From: Platycnemis pennipes
Taxonomy: Eukaryota > Arthropoda > Insecta > Odonata > Platycnemididae
Assembly: GCA_933228895.1 (NCBI GenBank)
Contig: OW121856.1
Span: forward strand, 105,561,027 to 105,625,026
Direction: 5' to 3'
DNA: 64,000 nucleotides
A program made the translations under genes and the position numbers. This document shows positions 10,671 to 22,640 of the stretch, piece by piece. The notes beneath the pieces were generated by a model. It saw only the letters and a list, made by a program, of their open reading frames with translations. It had not been told where the DNA came from and made no database searches. How positions within the stretch are numbered: the first letter of the stretch is position 1; each line of letters opens with the position of its first letter.

Positions 10671-11529
10671 CACTATCGATAGAGAATTGACACGACCCTG
10701 CACTCTATACGCGCTCACTTTGAAACAACCAACCTTCACTTTGCTGCACCTTACCCACTGCTCCTTACCTTAACACTCCAGTTTTGCGCTCTATGTAGTA
10801 ATTGTCAAACAATACATCGGAAACCACATAACGAGCTTAAACCATGACTGGTGAACAATGAACGTGAGTCTAGAGGGAGTTATCTCCTTCCTATCGGAAA
10901 TGGCCAACAGCGGTGAGGGTACGACCCGCGGCTTTGACATAAGGAACCCTTTGCAAAAGAGAAGGGTTTCACCTTGCTGCGTTTAATTCACGATGATGGT
11001 GACCATAAAATTTCGCACAAAGTTTACAATTAAGCTAAAAAGGTAAGGCAAGAGATTCTTCTATAAATAAAAATAATGTAAATTATTACCACATATACTA
11101 TGCCACTGACGTAAAAATTTACTGAAAAATTCATCGAAGCCATCTCCCACTGTTACAAATCGTAGAGAGCTGATAGATTAGGAAACACTGTCATTACAAG
11201 GGATGTGACACTTTATTTTAAAATCCGGATCATCAAAAGTAGCATAGGTGGAGCATGGTTTTTTAAACAGCGGCAGTATTAGGAAATATCCAAATTCTAT
11301 GCCTGAATACATTACGCTCCTTTTTCAGAATATCGAACACCTAACCAACCCAACAAACAGAGCTTTCCTCTAAGAATATCATTAGAATAGACATTGATTC
11401 AGACTGAGTAGGTACTAGCGGCATATTAGTTTCAGAATCACGGCATCCACTGCATAGGGTGGTAGCCTGAAATTCCTCGGTTCTTTTCTACGGTTTGAAT
11501 AATTTCGTAGACAATAGTTGTTCACCAAT
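10671..11529. other. no gene recognised
   Basis: No coding signature or repeat match was seen. Confidence 0.35.
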
Positions 11530-11740
11530 CATAATGGGTCAACAATCCTTAGATTGGTTTTACGCAGCCCTCCACTCAATCCTTCTATTGGTCAACCATC
11601 ATCATGGCATTAACGCCATTCCTCTTTTTTAAATCCTTCACAACTTGTTCCATATTACTAATACGAGGCCTGGTTTCACCATCCAGGCCACATTGTCATA
11701 AATAAACACTCCAGATGTATGTCGTGATGAATGGTACCCT
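11530..11740 (-). mobile_element. RTE-type LINE 3' end, decayed
   Basis: On the minus strand it carries the 3' part of the RTE family: CCTAAGGATTGTTGACCCAT near the end, as in the copies at 43.7, 47.5 and 56.3 kb, and the region matching EQVVKDVK. Frames are broken. Confidence 0.6.
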
Positions 11741-11799
11741 TATTGCTACACTTGTATTTCCAGCTGTAAGTAGATTACCAGAGTAGAAGAACAGAGGTA

Positions 11800-12185
11800 A
11801 TATCTCGGACCCCAACTTACTATGGCAGACTGGACCATAATCATAAAATTAGAGAAATAGATTGCCGAACTGACAGATTCAAAATGTCCTTTTTTCCTCG
11901 TACTATTAGGGATATGAATAACGGTAAATATATCCAGTACGAGTGTAGCAATGGATAACATTGGTAGCTGCATGTTGGAATAAGGACTTATAGCTAACCC
12001 AACTAACGGCATGTTTTTGCATGTATGTTTTGCTATTTTTATCTCTTTTTAAATAGCGTAGTTTTGAACAGTACCCATACAAGTACTAATCCTTTTTTGT
12101 GCATGATATGTAGTGCATGTTTGGTGAGAGTTCACTCCCTACCACACACCCTTATGGTGGCTTGCAGGCTATTATGTAGATGTAG
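11800..12185 (+). mobile_element. alpha LINE, 5'-truncated 3' end
   Basis: Starts at the text for RTPTYYGRLDHNHKIREIDC, continues through FFPRTIRDMNNGKYIQYE and the 3' UTR, and ends in the conserved hairpin and ATTATGTAGATGTAG tail. About 385 bp. Confidence 0.88.
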
Positions 12186-12204
12186 ATTCTCCTTTTGGTA
12201 GAAT

Positions 12205-12726
12205 GGGGGCGTTTACTTGGAACCGAAATCGCAATTTTGTACACTAAATTGTTATATGGAAACGAAAAACGAAGTTTAGTGTAAAAATTTATCTTCTGAC
12301 CACAACCATTCACTCATAAATCAAAAATTAAAATATGCAAAAGGTGACGCCCACCAAAAAATTGACGTCATTGGCATCATTTTCCTTCCGTCCTTAACTG
12401 GTTTTCGAGGAAGGGAAGGGGAGTGGAGGGAGGTTCTCTGAAGGTCTGCTCGCCCAAATGCTGTCGCAACTGCTCCTATTAGAAGAGTCAGCTGTTTCCC
12501 CCCCATTGCGATGAAGCGAAATAGCTTCGATGGGTTCAGTTGTGAATGGACGACGTCGGTATACGTCAGAGGTTGCACCACGCCCACTTTTCCCAAAGGG
12601 TTAAAAACATCAGTTTTTCGCCGCTTATAACTCGAGAAATAATTGACGGATCAAAAAACGGAAAATTACGGGTCTTTTACAAACTCTTATCAAATTCGGC
12701 TGTTAAAAAATATGGTAAACGACCCC
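12205..12726 (+). repeat. family A MITE, full-length copy
   Basis: 522 bp, from GGGGGCGTTTACTTGG to the inverse of GGGGTCGTTTACCATA. Non-coding. It contains TTGACGTCATTGG and a poly-purine GGGAAGGGGAGTGGAGG block. The short GGGGKCGTTTAC terminal repeats mark it as DNA-transposon derived; no clear target duplication was seen, so the superfamily is unknown. Confidence 0.82.
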
Positions 12727-13704
12727 ACTGAAGACATCTTCGTCCCGAAAATTCTTCTCGTCACGTACCGAAAAGTTTTTTGTCTCGCCTTGAGTTTCGT
12801 CACGTATAGTGCAAATTTTTCATTCTGGTAATATTCTATGCTGGTCATGATTCGCTATTCATAAAGGTTTTTACCCTAATGATTTTTTAAATTTTTAAAT
12901 GAAGACAATGGAAGACGATTGCTGTAGCCAACCGCTTATATTTCATGAGCAATACCTTTAAGTTTAAAAGCGTCTTTTTAGCGGTAGCACTTTTCTTATC
13001 AGATAATTGTATTCCACTTTAGGGAGATATTTCTTTTTAGAAGTACCTAACCTAACTATTTAGCTTTACTCTTTTATATTCTTTTATTTAAATCATCCAG
13101 TTTATTCTTTCCGTTCGATGTATTTAGGCATAAAACACTCGGTCAAATTCCGCAATCAGTGAAATAAGTTAAATTTTGATGGTAATCATTAGTAAACGAT
13201 CTTTTTTGTGACTCATACTTTAATTAAGAGTTATTTTTTGATATAAAATATCCGCATCGTGCATAATTGAGTATGAATCTCGAATTATTAAAGATCTAAT
13301 GAAATAAATGTAGGCTTTTGCCATGCAAAATATTCAATTCTCACCAAATTCATCTTTACCTTTGATATCGTTAATGTTACTGTGTTTGTCTGAAGATGAC
13401 CAGACGACCCGACGACCCAAGCATAGACGAGACAATTTAAAGAGACTTTGCCCTTTTTTCCTCATTAAATTGAGCCTTCCTCCTGAAAATGTTGTTTTCT
13501 CTCGTTCTACAACGTATTTCTTCGTTTTATCTCCATCTCTAGTCGTCCTGCACCATTTCTTCGTCCTGTGATAATTGTCCTCACATTTGTTTTCGTCTTG
13601 AACATTTCGTCTCGTCCCAAAACTTTTCCCCGTCCCAAAATTTTCGTTCCGTCCCAGAAAATTTTTCATCTCGTCACAAATCGTCCCAAGTCCTGTTTCG
13701 AATG
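12727..13704. other. AT-rich region with degenerate CGTCCC/CGTCTC-rich block
   Basis: At 13400-13700 the plus strand is pyrimidine rich and repeats TCGTCCCAAAA and TCGTCTCG motifs at irregular intervals. The antisense frame (13334-13669, 111 codons) is therefore low-complexity and unlikely to be a gene. Confidence 0.45.
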
Positions 13705-13838
13705 TTCCCTGTATTGGCTTCTCTTATCATCGTCCATGTCTCATTACCATAAAGGAAACATACTCCAGATGTAACTTATAATCAGCGGCTCCCTTACTTC
13801 ATAGCTAGTATTTCCAGCATTATACAGTAAATGTTCTC
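13705..13838 (-). mobile_element. RTE-type LINE relic
   Basis: Minus-strand translation gives EHLLYNAGNTSYEVREPLII and SYIWSMF, matching NLLTAGNTSLEGRKQFIKTYIWSMF in the RTE copy at 55.9 kb. Confidence 0.7.
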
Positions 13839-13968
13839 TGCATATCGGGTTCTGCGTCCGCGTATGTTGATTAGGGGTGACAATAGTTTCGCTATCCGTC
13901 CTGCTAGCGAACCTGCTGTCACCCCTAGTCAACATACGCGAACGCAGAACCCGATATGCAGAGAACAT
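13831..13968. repeat. near-perfect 52-bp-arm hairpin
   Basis: The arm at 13831-13882 is the reverse complement of 13917-13968 with 2 mismatches in 52, around a 34-bp spacer. The left arm starts ATGTTCTCTGCATATCGGGT and overlaps the end of an RTE relic by a few bases. It may be a foldback transposon end or a recent inverted duplication. Confidence 0.9.
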
Positions 13969-14204
13969 CTGAACGACACCGCGGAAACCTTCGCACCAAT
14001 TTTATGAGGTTAATTATTTTGGAGTGTACAATGCCCTCTTTGCCTGGGATATTCTACTAACTCTTTTGTTTTTGTTCCTCTCATAGCTAATTACTCGGCT
14101 GCCTAGATTCACCTATTCTAGCTTTTAATTCCCGAGTTTAACTTTGTTTTAATACCTCGTCAGTACCTTTTCCGCGATTACGTGTACTGTTTTTATCATA
14201 CTTC

Positions 14205-14290
14205 TCACTCTCCTATGACAACATGTTATCTGCGAAGGGCATCCTGCTAATATTTCCCCGTGGATATTCACTTTTTCGGGTTTCACATCA
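14205..14290 (-). mobile_element. small RTE-type LINE relic
   Basis: The minus strand reads GTGAATATCCACGGGGAAAT, matching the VNIHGEKISMLRFADD region of the 46.7-kb RTE copy. Frame is broken. It probably belongs to the same old insertion as 13705-13838. Confidence 0.55.
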
Positions 14291-14360
14291 TTCATAGCTT
14301 TCTCGATCTAAACTTTGAAATTAAAGTACAACTACTGTCAATATTCCTGGGGTTATAATA

Positions 14361-15061
14361 TTTTTCCTGGGGTAAACACATACGTGAAATAATGGGTCAA
14401 GCTAATCGTAAACTGGGATTAATCAAAAGAGTACTGGGTAAGTGTGACGATCATGTACAAGAAATCAGCTACTTATCCCTTGTTAGACCTCATTTGGAAT
14501 ATGCTGCCAGTGCATCGGATCCCTACGAAATCGGCCTAAATAATGAACTTGAACGCGTGCAGCGAAGATCGGCAAGTTTTATAAAGGGACGGTACGATTA
14601 ACTTAGCGTAACCAGTTTATTAAATGAATTAAAATGGGAATCATTGTCAGATCGCAGGTTGAAATTCAGGCTTACTCTCTTAAACAAATTCCAAGACCAT
14701 ATTTTCAATGATGATGTTAAAAATATTTTGCGAACCCCAACTTACTATGGTAGGCTGGACCATGATCACAAAATTACAGAAACTGATTGCCGAACTGACA
14801 GATTCAAGTCTTTTTTTCCTCGTACAATTAGAGATATGAATAACGGTAAATGCAAAAGGACTTAAGGCTAACCCATTTAACAGCATGTTTTTGCATGTCT
14901 GCTTTGCTATTTTTATCTTTTTTCAAATAGTGAAGTTTAGGACAGTGTATAAATACCAATCGTTTTTTATGCATGGTCTGTAGTGCATGTCTGGTGAGCA
15001 TTCACCCCCTGCCACACACCTTTATGGTGGATTGCAGGGTATTATGTAGATATAGATGTAG
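14361..15061 (+). mobile_element. alpha LINE, 5'-truncated copy
   Basis: It begins at TTTCCTGGGGTAAACAC (SWGKHI), the same breakpoint as the copies at 18285 and 30641. It covers EIMGQANRKLG, LEYAAS and the FFPRTIRDMNNGK end, then the 3' hairpin and a TAGATATAGATGTAG tail. The frame breaks at TAA near 14599 and by small indels. Confidence 0.88.
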
Positions 15062-15356
15062 TGGAGCGAAGACGGATGAAGAGGATTGGTTCGGTCCGAC
15101 CGTGGATGCTGGGAGCAAGGCGGCGGACCGAGTGTTGAAGACGGGATGATCCCCAGAGGGATGGAGGGAAGGGGTGGCGGCCATTTCGTGACTGTTGATC
15201 AAGTGACTCCGTGAAGTTGACGAGAGGAGTTGGAACTCAACACTGAGGGCCGTATTCAGCATCTCAACCAGTCACTCTCTTCCACTACTCTCGTCCTAAA
15301 ATCCCTACAACGAGTGAAATTGGTGCACAGAATCTACCTGGCAGGGTGACATTACT

Positions 15357-15996
15357 TCTACATTTACATCAATACCCTGCAAGCCACATTAAGGTGTGTG
15401 TGGCAGGGGGTGAATTCTCACCAAACATGCACTACATTTCATGGATTAAAAAGGATTCGTATATATCCGAGTATACTGTTTTAAACTACAATATTTTTAA
15501 AAAAAGATAAAAATAGCAAAGCAAACATGCAAAAACATGCAGTTAGTTGGGTTAGTTTCAAGTCCTTATACCATCATGCAGCTACCAATGTTAACCATTG
15601 CTACACTCGTACTGGATACATTTACCGTTATTCATATCCCTAATAGTACGAGGAAAAAAGGACATTTTGAATCTGTCAGTTCGGCAATCTATTTCTCTAA
15701 TTTTGTGATTATGGTCCAGTCTACCATAGTAAGTTGGGGTCCGCAAAATATTTTTAACATCATCACTGAAAATATGGACTTGGAATTTGTTTAGGAGAGT
15801 AAGCCTGAATTTCAACCTGCGATCTGACAAATATTCCCATTTTAATTCATTTAATAGACTGGTTACGCTAATAAGGTTATTATACCGTTCCTTTACAAAT
15901 CTTGCCGATCTTCGCTTCACACGTTCAAGTTCGGTATTTAGACCGATTTCATTGGGATCCCATACACTGGCAGCATATTCCAAATGAGCTAGACGT
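15357..15996 (-). mobile_element. alpha LINE, 5'-truncated copy
   Basis: Runs from the tail and hairpin at 15357 to the HLEYAASVWDPNEIGLN text near 15995. The last about 140 codons of ORF2 are open, from LEYAASVWDP to IQYECSNG, followed by the 3' UTR. Likely a fairly young insertion. Confidence 0.88.
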
Positions 15997-16180
15997 AACG
16001 CTGAAAACTGATTCAAAAATTGCTACCTAGCCGCGAATATCTTCGAGCGGAGCGGATATAGGAGCGGAATGGACTGCTGAAAACTCCCATCAGAAAAATT
16101 GCATACATGTATTGTATGTAAATTGTATATAAACAGGCCGATAACATCTCGTCCTTGAAAGGCAACAGCAGACAAGGAAG

Positions 16181-16250
16181 CTTCGTTAGCTTCACTGGTA
16201 GAGTATCTGGCCGGAAGTCAGGGGGTCTGGGTTAGATTCCCGTTCGAGGT
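16181..16250 (+). repeat. tRNA-like SINE head or tRNA pseudogene
   Basis: An A-box-like TAGCTTCACTGGTAGAG is followed 32 bp on by a B-box-like GGGTTAGATTCCC, with a weak anticodon stem (TCTGG/TCAGG). Base 33 of the loop is C not T, and the acceptor stem pairs poorly, so a working tRNA is unlikely. A T run follows at 16254. Confidence 0.5.
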
Positions 16251-16440
16251 GGATATTTTTTTCCTTGTGGAAAGTCTTCTGCTGAAACCTGAGTTGAGAT
16301 TCTAAGTGTGGACCAGAATCACTCTCACTCCTTACGCCGTAACATTGTAACATAACAATTGATCCACCATATCAACACTGCAATACATAAGAATTTAGGA
16401 AAACATCCGTTTCTTCGTGACGCCGGGCCCGAAGTAGTTT

Positions 16441-17325
16441 TAAGGACATATACATATACGTCTACACGATACCCTGCAAGCCACCTCGAGGGTGTATGGC
16501 AGGGGCTGAAGATCACCAAACATGCACTACCGTAATGCAAACAAGCAACTGTAGGAACTCGTGCAACTAGATTGCTAGTATCTATAGTATTTAAGGGGTT
16601 AATACATGCATCATGCACTACAGACTATTCTAAAATATTTCCCCTACCTATCCCTTTGCTATGCTGCCTATTCTGTTTTTAAAGCACGGGGGAAAAATGC
16701 CATTTTCAATCTATCGGTACGACAATCTATCTCTCTAATCTTATTTATCTGGTCGAATTAATACGCTGTTTTTTTTAATATATGCCTAACATTTTCAGTA
16801 AAGCTATCCGATAGAAATTTCTCTAATAGATTTCATCTGTACTTTAACCTACGCTCTGATAATGATTCCCACCCTAATTCTTTTATTAATTCTGAAACGC
16901 TACTCAACCTATCGTAACACCTTTTAACGAACCTAGCTGCTCTACGCTGCACAATGTCTAGTTCTCTTATGAAACCTAAATCATTAGGATCCCATACACT
17001 GGCTGCATACTCAAGGTGGGGCCTAACTAGTGAAAAATATCATCGCTCTTTTGTCTTCTCATCACATTTCCCAAGTACTCTTTTTATATATCCAAGCTTT
17101 CTCTTCGCTCGGCCGCATATTTCCCTTATTTTTCTTCCCCACGATAAATCCTTAGTGAATGTTACACCTAAATATCTTATGGCTTCAACGTTTTCGATCT
17201 TCGTGTTACTAATTTTATAGGTGCGCCATATCGAATTATTCCTCCTCCAAAAATTGATAGCTACACACTTTTTTAGGTTGAGTTCTAACTGCATTTGTCG
17301 CACCACTCTTGAAATTGAGTGGGGA
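16441..17325 (-). mobile_element. beta LINE, 5'-truncated copy
   Basis: From hairpin and tail at 16441 to the LELNLKKCVAINFWRRNN text at about 17300. An 88-codon stretch is open (17040-17306), including YLGVTFTKDLSWGRKIREIC. The downstream part carries stops and indels relative to the 52.5-kb copy. Confidence 0.87.
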
Positions 17326-18045
17326 CATAGGTGTTGGAAGCGAGACTGTAGTCGACATCCTGGGGATGGCCCTGGGAAGACGTTGAGGGGAGAACGGTCG
17401 CAGAGAGACGTCGCCGAATGAAGTGCCGTGCAGCAGTACTACTATAGAAGTGACGGATGGGACTTCTGCTCCAAGTTCACCTCGAAGACCGAATCGCTCC
17501 GGCCGGCCTCTATCGCCCGGGGCGGCACCACTCATGTCCCAAATGTTCCCTCCTGGGGCCGACCGTGGGGCTAACGGATGGCCCCCGCCCCCCCACTCCT
17601 CACGATCGTTTTTTTTCTCCTGAAATCCGATTTTTCACGCCCGGACCATTTTTTACGCCGGGCAGCGGAGAGTGTGCGGGACAAGCGGGGGCGGCCGCCC
17701 CGGGCGGCGATGCGTCCCACCCCCTGCCCCATCTTCCGCCCCCGGTCGGCGGACACGCGAAACGGAACTTGCATTGGTCATCCCGAAGCAACCCAACGCA
17801 GCTTTCTCGATTCAAATGCGATGAGTCGCAAATTCAGATGGACGGGGAAACAAGGACGGATGAGGGTGACCTCGAAATGCCACGTGAGGGATTTGTTCCC
17901 AAAACTGGTGCTGTGTTTCCTGGTGCTCTTTCTAATCATTAACTTCAAGGATAACTAATAGTTAAATCGTAAAATTATCTTTGCTCATTCCACAGTATCA
18001 TTTATTGTCGACTCAGGTTTAGTACAGTACTTGTACAGTGTACAC
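17326..18045. other. GC-rich island, no recognised gene
   Basis: About 17330-17900 is strongly GC and CpG rich compared with its surroundings. Overlapping open frames on both strands (up to 161 codons) follow from few stop codons in GC-rich DNA; no domain is visible. It may be a CpG island or a captured piece of another region. Confidence 0.4.
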
Positions 18046-18284
18046 TCAGAATCACGGAAACCTTCGCTTGATTCCGCCTATCTTCGCGTAGATTCGCTTA
18101 TCTTCGCGGCGCTCCAGTTGGAATAAAAAATTAACTTTCGAAGTGTAAGACGCATTAGAATGACGGCGGCATGCCAAAAGCACTTCGTACATTACGTTCA
18201 TGAAATAAAATTAGGGTGCAAAGGAGAGAAATCTTGAACTACAATCATATTCCTATATACTACCATATACTTTGACCCATAATC
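18046..18284 (+). repeat. 239-bp 5' module of a chimeric retroelement (copy 1)
   Basis: Nearly identical (about 8 differences) to 30403-30640. In both places it is fused directly to an alpha LINE at TTTCCTGGGG. It contains repeated TTCGC motifs (CCTATCTTCGCGTAGATTCG). The longer alpha copies at 44.4 and 58.4 kb have RT sequence at this point instead, so the module is not the normal neighbour of that LINE segment. Confidence 0.85.
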
Positions 18285-19310
18285 TTTCCTGGGGTAAACA
18301 CATACGTGAAATAATGGGTCAAGCGAATCGTAGACTGGGATTCGTCAAAAGAGCACTGGGTAAATGTGACGATCATGTACGAGAAATCAGCTACTTTTCC
18401 CCTGTAAGACCTCATGTGGAATATGCTGCCAGTGTATGGGATCCCTACACTCCACTCCTTATGATTCCGTAACAGGTGAAACATGAGTCGACAATAAGTT
18501 ATACCGTGGAACGGAACAAAGTTCGGTATTTAGGTGTCAACCAAAATCGTAGTAGTTATCGTATCTAGTTCGTAGTTCATAAAGCATATGTAGGAAATTT
18601 CTATTACACTTTACTAACGCATGCATGCTAAGGAATACAAACAAATATATTTAGAGAAATGCTTTTCAACTAGCATTCAATTAGTAGTAGACACAATATA
18701 GTCACACCTAGCCCTTATATCTAACTTGAAGTAGTAGCATTGTAGCTTTCAGTTGCACGTAAGTGAAGTAAGTTTATTGAACGTGTGCAGCGAAGATCGG
18801 CAAGATTTGTAAAGGGACGGTATGATAACCTTACTAGCGTAACCAGTCTATTAAATGGATTAAATTGGGAATCACTGTCAGATCGCAGGTTGAAATTTAG
18901 ACTTAATCTCTTAAACAAATTCCAAGGCAATATTTTCAGTGATGATGTTAAAAATATTTTGCGAACCCCAACTTACTATGGCAGACTTGACCATAATAAA
19001 TTGATTGCCGAACTGACAGATTCAAAATGTCCTTTTTTTCTCGTACAATTAGGGATATAAATAACGGTAAATATATCCAATATGAGTGTAGCAATGGATA
19101 AAATTGGTAGCTGCATGTTGGTATATGGACTTGGAGCTAACCCAACTAACAGCATGTTTGCTTTGCTATTTTTATCTTTTTAAATAGTGAAGTTTAGACT
19201 AATATGTTCATAATAATCCTTTTTAATGCATGATATGTAGTGTATGTTTGGTGAGAATTCACCCTCTGCCACACACATTTATGGTGGCTTGCAAGGTATT
19301 ATGTAGATGT
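18285..19310 (+). mobile_element. alpha LINE 3' half of chimeric element, interrupted
   Basis: 18285-18452 encodes SWGKHIREIMGQANRRLGFV to YAASVWDPY. It is interrupted by about 326 bp of unrelated DNA (18453-18778) and resumes at 18779 with RVQRRSARFVKGRYDNLTSV, ending with hairpin and tail at 19310. The bases for EIGLNNELE are missing, so the insertion came with a small deletion or is a rearrangement. Confidence 0.85.
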
Positions 19311-19817
19311 GAAAGTTACTTTAATCATTCAATTTTCCATTATGCAGTGGTTCCACAAAGTGACGCCGAAAAGTATCAATTTCATAGCTAGAGACCCGAC
19401 CCGAAGTTTGATTTTTGACAGGAGAGGGTAGAGCTCACCCCGTACTAAGCCAATGGTGTGTTAAATTCACACATTCAGGTTAGGGGGGCCAGTTCCTTTC
19501 CCTGGGCCACCTGCGATTTCTTACGAAGTTCTGACACGCAAAATAAATCGAATCGCGAGGATTTTAGGTAGGGCCGCCCAGAGAGGCTCCTTTCCCGGGA
19601 TTTGAACCCGGGACCCTCCGGTCAGTAGCACAGTGCTCCCTAACCCCCCTTACAAGAACCCACCTTCGGGATGAAATAACGGATAAGGAGGAGTAAATAT
19701 TCAGGGGCATACTAGATCATTTCATACGATATCGTTTGGCATTTGAAGAGAGTGCTTGCCGACGGCATAAAATAGGTCTATGATTTGCTTAAGGAGTCCG
19801 TTGTTTCAGGTGTAACT
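19311..19817. other. non-coding stretch with a tRNA-like segment on the minus strand
   Basis: At 19590-19650 the minus strand reads GTTAGGGAGCACTGTGCTAC, then a B-box-like GGGTTCAAATCCCGGG, suggesting an old tRNA-derived SINE head in reverse orientation. The rest shows no gene. Confidence 0.4.
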
Positions 19818-19935
19818 TTATGGAAACGCCAAATTATTTTATTGCCAATCGATAAAAGAGCCAAAAAATGATGTGTCCGGAAATTTTCACATAAATGACA
19901 TGTACTTCATAATTCGGTGGAGCCTCCTTAAATTA
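19818..19935 (+). repeat. dispersed 118-bp repeat E, copy 1
   Basis: Matches 57719-57834 over its full length, including AAAAAATGATGTGTCC and ATAATTCGGTGGAGCC, at roughly 85-90% by eye. No coding or terminal repeats were seen, so the class is unknown. Confidence 0.75.
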
Positions 19936-20760
19936 TCGACTATATTCATGAAAATCAGTGCAAATGACAAGAAATACTCCCAGAAGCGTTTATCCCTCGT
20001 GCATCGATACTTTTCGGCTCTCTATCACGGAATCGAAGTCGAATCAGCGCCGAACGCAACACTCGCTTCTTCACAAACGCCCCCTACCGCTGGGATACCG
20101 ACCTTTGCATGCCGCGAGGCATTTGTTCTCCACATTCGGCGGCGTCACCTCCCGAGTCGCGCGCGTAAATATCGTCGGCCGTTGAATGGGAGGGAGCGTT
20201 GAATGCGCCTGGAGGGGGTGGGTGGTGGTGGGGGGGGGGGGGAAGGCGTGCGACTGACGCTCCCTCTAAGGGGCACGCGGCATTAATCACGGGGCGAATG
20301 AAGCGGCGACTGGAGGGAAAACCGAAATATGCTAAGTGCTACCTCCCATTTTTTTCTTCTTCACCATCGCTTGCGCCAATGTTCGCTTTTTTATTCCGCC
20401 ATTTATTTAAAGAAATATCAATAATCCCGTTCAAGCTAAGTACCCTTGTCTGCGTAGGAATATTAACAGTGGCTTCAATGTTGGAGCACATATTCGCGAA
20501 TGTGGCAATCGTAGAGAAAATGGTTGAGGGTGTTAAAAGGGAGCGCTAGCGACCACTGCGTGTTATTTACTTTCACGACGAAAGGGTTGAAAGCGCCGTG
20601 GTCTAATGCTATCGGTCTTCGGACGCCTACTTTGGAAATTTGTGAGAATTAACAGCGTTCAATCATTGGACACCTTTTCCGGTCCAAAAATATAATTTAC
20701 AAAACGTTGACATCACATGACAGGCATCCCAAAATGCGTGTAAAAATATTGGATCACTGA
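19936..20760. other. GC-rich stretch with poly-G run, no recognised gene
   Basis: About 20030-20330 is CpG rich and contains a run of 12 G around 20230. Open frames overlap antisense and carry no domain. Confidence 0.35.
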
Positions 20761-20825
20761 GTTAATCCCGAAATTTCTCAGTCTGGTGGGCCCACATCAC
20801 ATTAATTAATCCATCGAATATCAGT
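20761..20825 (+). repeat. dispersed 65-bp repeat D, copy 1
   Basis: Shares GTTAATCCCGAAATTTCTCA and ATTAATTAATCC with 23856-23919. Too short to classify. Confidence 0.7.
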
Positions 20826-20980
20826 GGGGGCGCAATGCTCTCTGGTTAGACGGTTATTCTATGCTCAAAGACGAAAAGAACTCGCTACAGAAAAACTATG
20901 TGAACCATTTACGGTAATTATCTAAGATCGGGTGAATTTTCTTAAGTCTCTAGCCATTCAATGTACATGAATCAATTCTA

Positions 20981-21306
20981 CATACACATCTACCTCCACA
21001 CGATACCCTGCAAGCCACCGCGAGGATGTGTGGCAGGTCGTGATGGTCACCAATCATGCACTACTGACATGCAAACAAGCAACTATAGGGTCTCATGCAA
21101 CTAGATTGTTAGAATCTATAGTATTTAAGGGGTTAATACATGCATCATGCACTACAGAATACTCTAAAATATTTCCCCTACCTATCCCTTTGCTATGCTG
21201 CCTATTCTGTTCTCTTATAGTACGGGCGAAACATTCCATTTTGAATCTATCAGTACGACAATCTATCCCTCTAATCTTATTTATGTGGTCGAATCTAGCA
21301 TAATTA
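20981..21306 (-). mobile_element. beta LINE 3' end
   Basis: Hairpin and tail at the left, then minus-strand codons for ARFDHINKIRGIDCRTDRFK, EQNRQHSKGIGRGNILEYSV and VHDACINPLNT. About 325 bp. Confidence 0.87.
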
Positions 21307-22254
21307 GGCATTTGCCATTGACATCATGGCCATTAAACAGACAGAAGGAGTATCATGACAGAAAAGTTCTTACGATGACTTGCTACAAAACTTGCTACAG
21401 ATTCAATAAAAGGAAAAGTGTGAAATAACTCGAATAAAATAAATTTATAGCCGATGTTAGCACCTTGTAATTTTGTACGCATCGCATAGGGCTGAGGAAT
21501 CTTCGAGGTTAACACATGAAATTCAATGCCTCTAACATTCTTTGCTCCTTTATAAAACAGTATGGGTAAATATACTAGTAAATCGCACAGTTTCGAGAAA
21601 AATATGCCACATTTTTCATTGCAAATAAAAAAATAAACAAGAGAGCCTAAAAAAACAAGAATAACGAAATCGATGTTGGTTCAAACGGTGTATGACATTT
21701 GAGTGAGGAACCACTTACAGGCTCCCAGCGCACAGAGGTATGCAGTGGAGACTGAATGCAACCAATGCAGCGAGTTTATTGGCGAAGGATTTGCCAATGG
21801 CCCAGATGGCGAGCCCTTTTGGGACAGAAGGTGAACTGGGGGTGCTTCTGTGAAGTCAAATTCGAGAATGCGACGTCACAACTATACCCATATATGGAAA
21901 AAATTCATAGTTAGTTAGTACAATCCATGCTCACCTGATGGCGTGACGGCCGTCCCGGTTCACGGTGACAGAATCGTATCATTTCGTTTATAACAGGTCG
22001 CCACACATTTGCTGAAGAGTCGGCGCTGCGATCGTGGTGGACGGTTGTCGTAGCTGCGATAGTATTAGACGACTTGTTGATCTTTTTCGCCCGAATTAGA
22101 AGGTAAAAACGAATTTAATGCAAGCCAATGATTAATCTTTTTCACGGTGAACGATGGGACGCGAACCGTTCTCCCCGGTGAGCCACAGCTCTCCGTATGA
22201 GCCGAATTTATTTCAATGTTACAGGATCGTCCCCCTGGCGGGCTGTTTGAAACC
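21307..22254. other. no gene recognised
   Basis: Unique-looking, AT-rich to neutral. No coding signature. Confidence 0.35.
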
Positions 22255-22530
22255 GTCGGGATTATCTTGAATAGGTAACCAGAGTCATGTGGTATAAACA
22301 GGAATGTTTGGAACTTTTGCTATGTTAAAACCGCTGATTACAACTACATTAATTGTTTACACATGTGTTTTATCTCATCTAGGGGCTCTGTAGTCAGGAC
22401 ATGAGAAAAACGCAAGTGAAACAATTAATGATATTCTAACGAGCGATTTATGACACATCAACATTTGCGAACTGTTCTTGTTTGCACCAGGTGATTCCTT
22501 GGTTACCTATTCGAGTTGATCCCGAATATT
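22255..22530. repeat. imperfect 130-bp-arm foldback
   Basis: The outer arm GGGATTATCTTGAATAGGTA (22258 on) is inverted near 22500-22524. An inner block ATTAATTGTTTACACATGTG (22347 on) is inverted near 22410-22432. Between these blocks pairing is patchy. It could be a decayed foldback transposon. Confidence 0.6.
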
Positions 22531-22640
22531 ACAAACACAACCCCCTGAAGTCCTCTCTGGAGGGGTGTGTCAGGTTTGTCACGCCATTCACGAAATTCTC
22601 TCATGGCTAGAGAGCTAGTTCTTTCCGGAGAAATGCACGA

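Noticed and set aside
13334..13669. 111-codon minus frame
   Set aside because: It reads through a degenerate CGTCCC/CGTCTC-rich tract; charged low-complexity peptide, no domain.
16181..16250. Functional tRNA gene
   Set aside because: A and B boxes are recognisable, but the acceptor stem pairs poorly and the base before the anticodon is not T; listed as a SINE/tRNA-like relic.
17457..17942. 161-codon plus-strand open frame in a GC-rich region
   Set aside because: Open frames exist on both strands and several phases there because GC-rich DNA has few stops; proline/glycine-rich, no domain, no splice logic.
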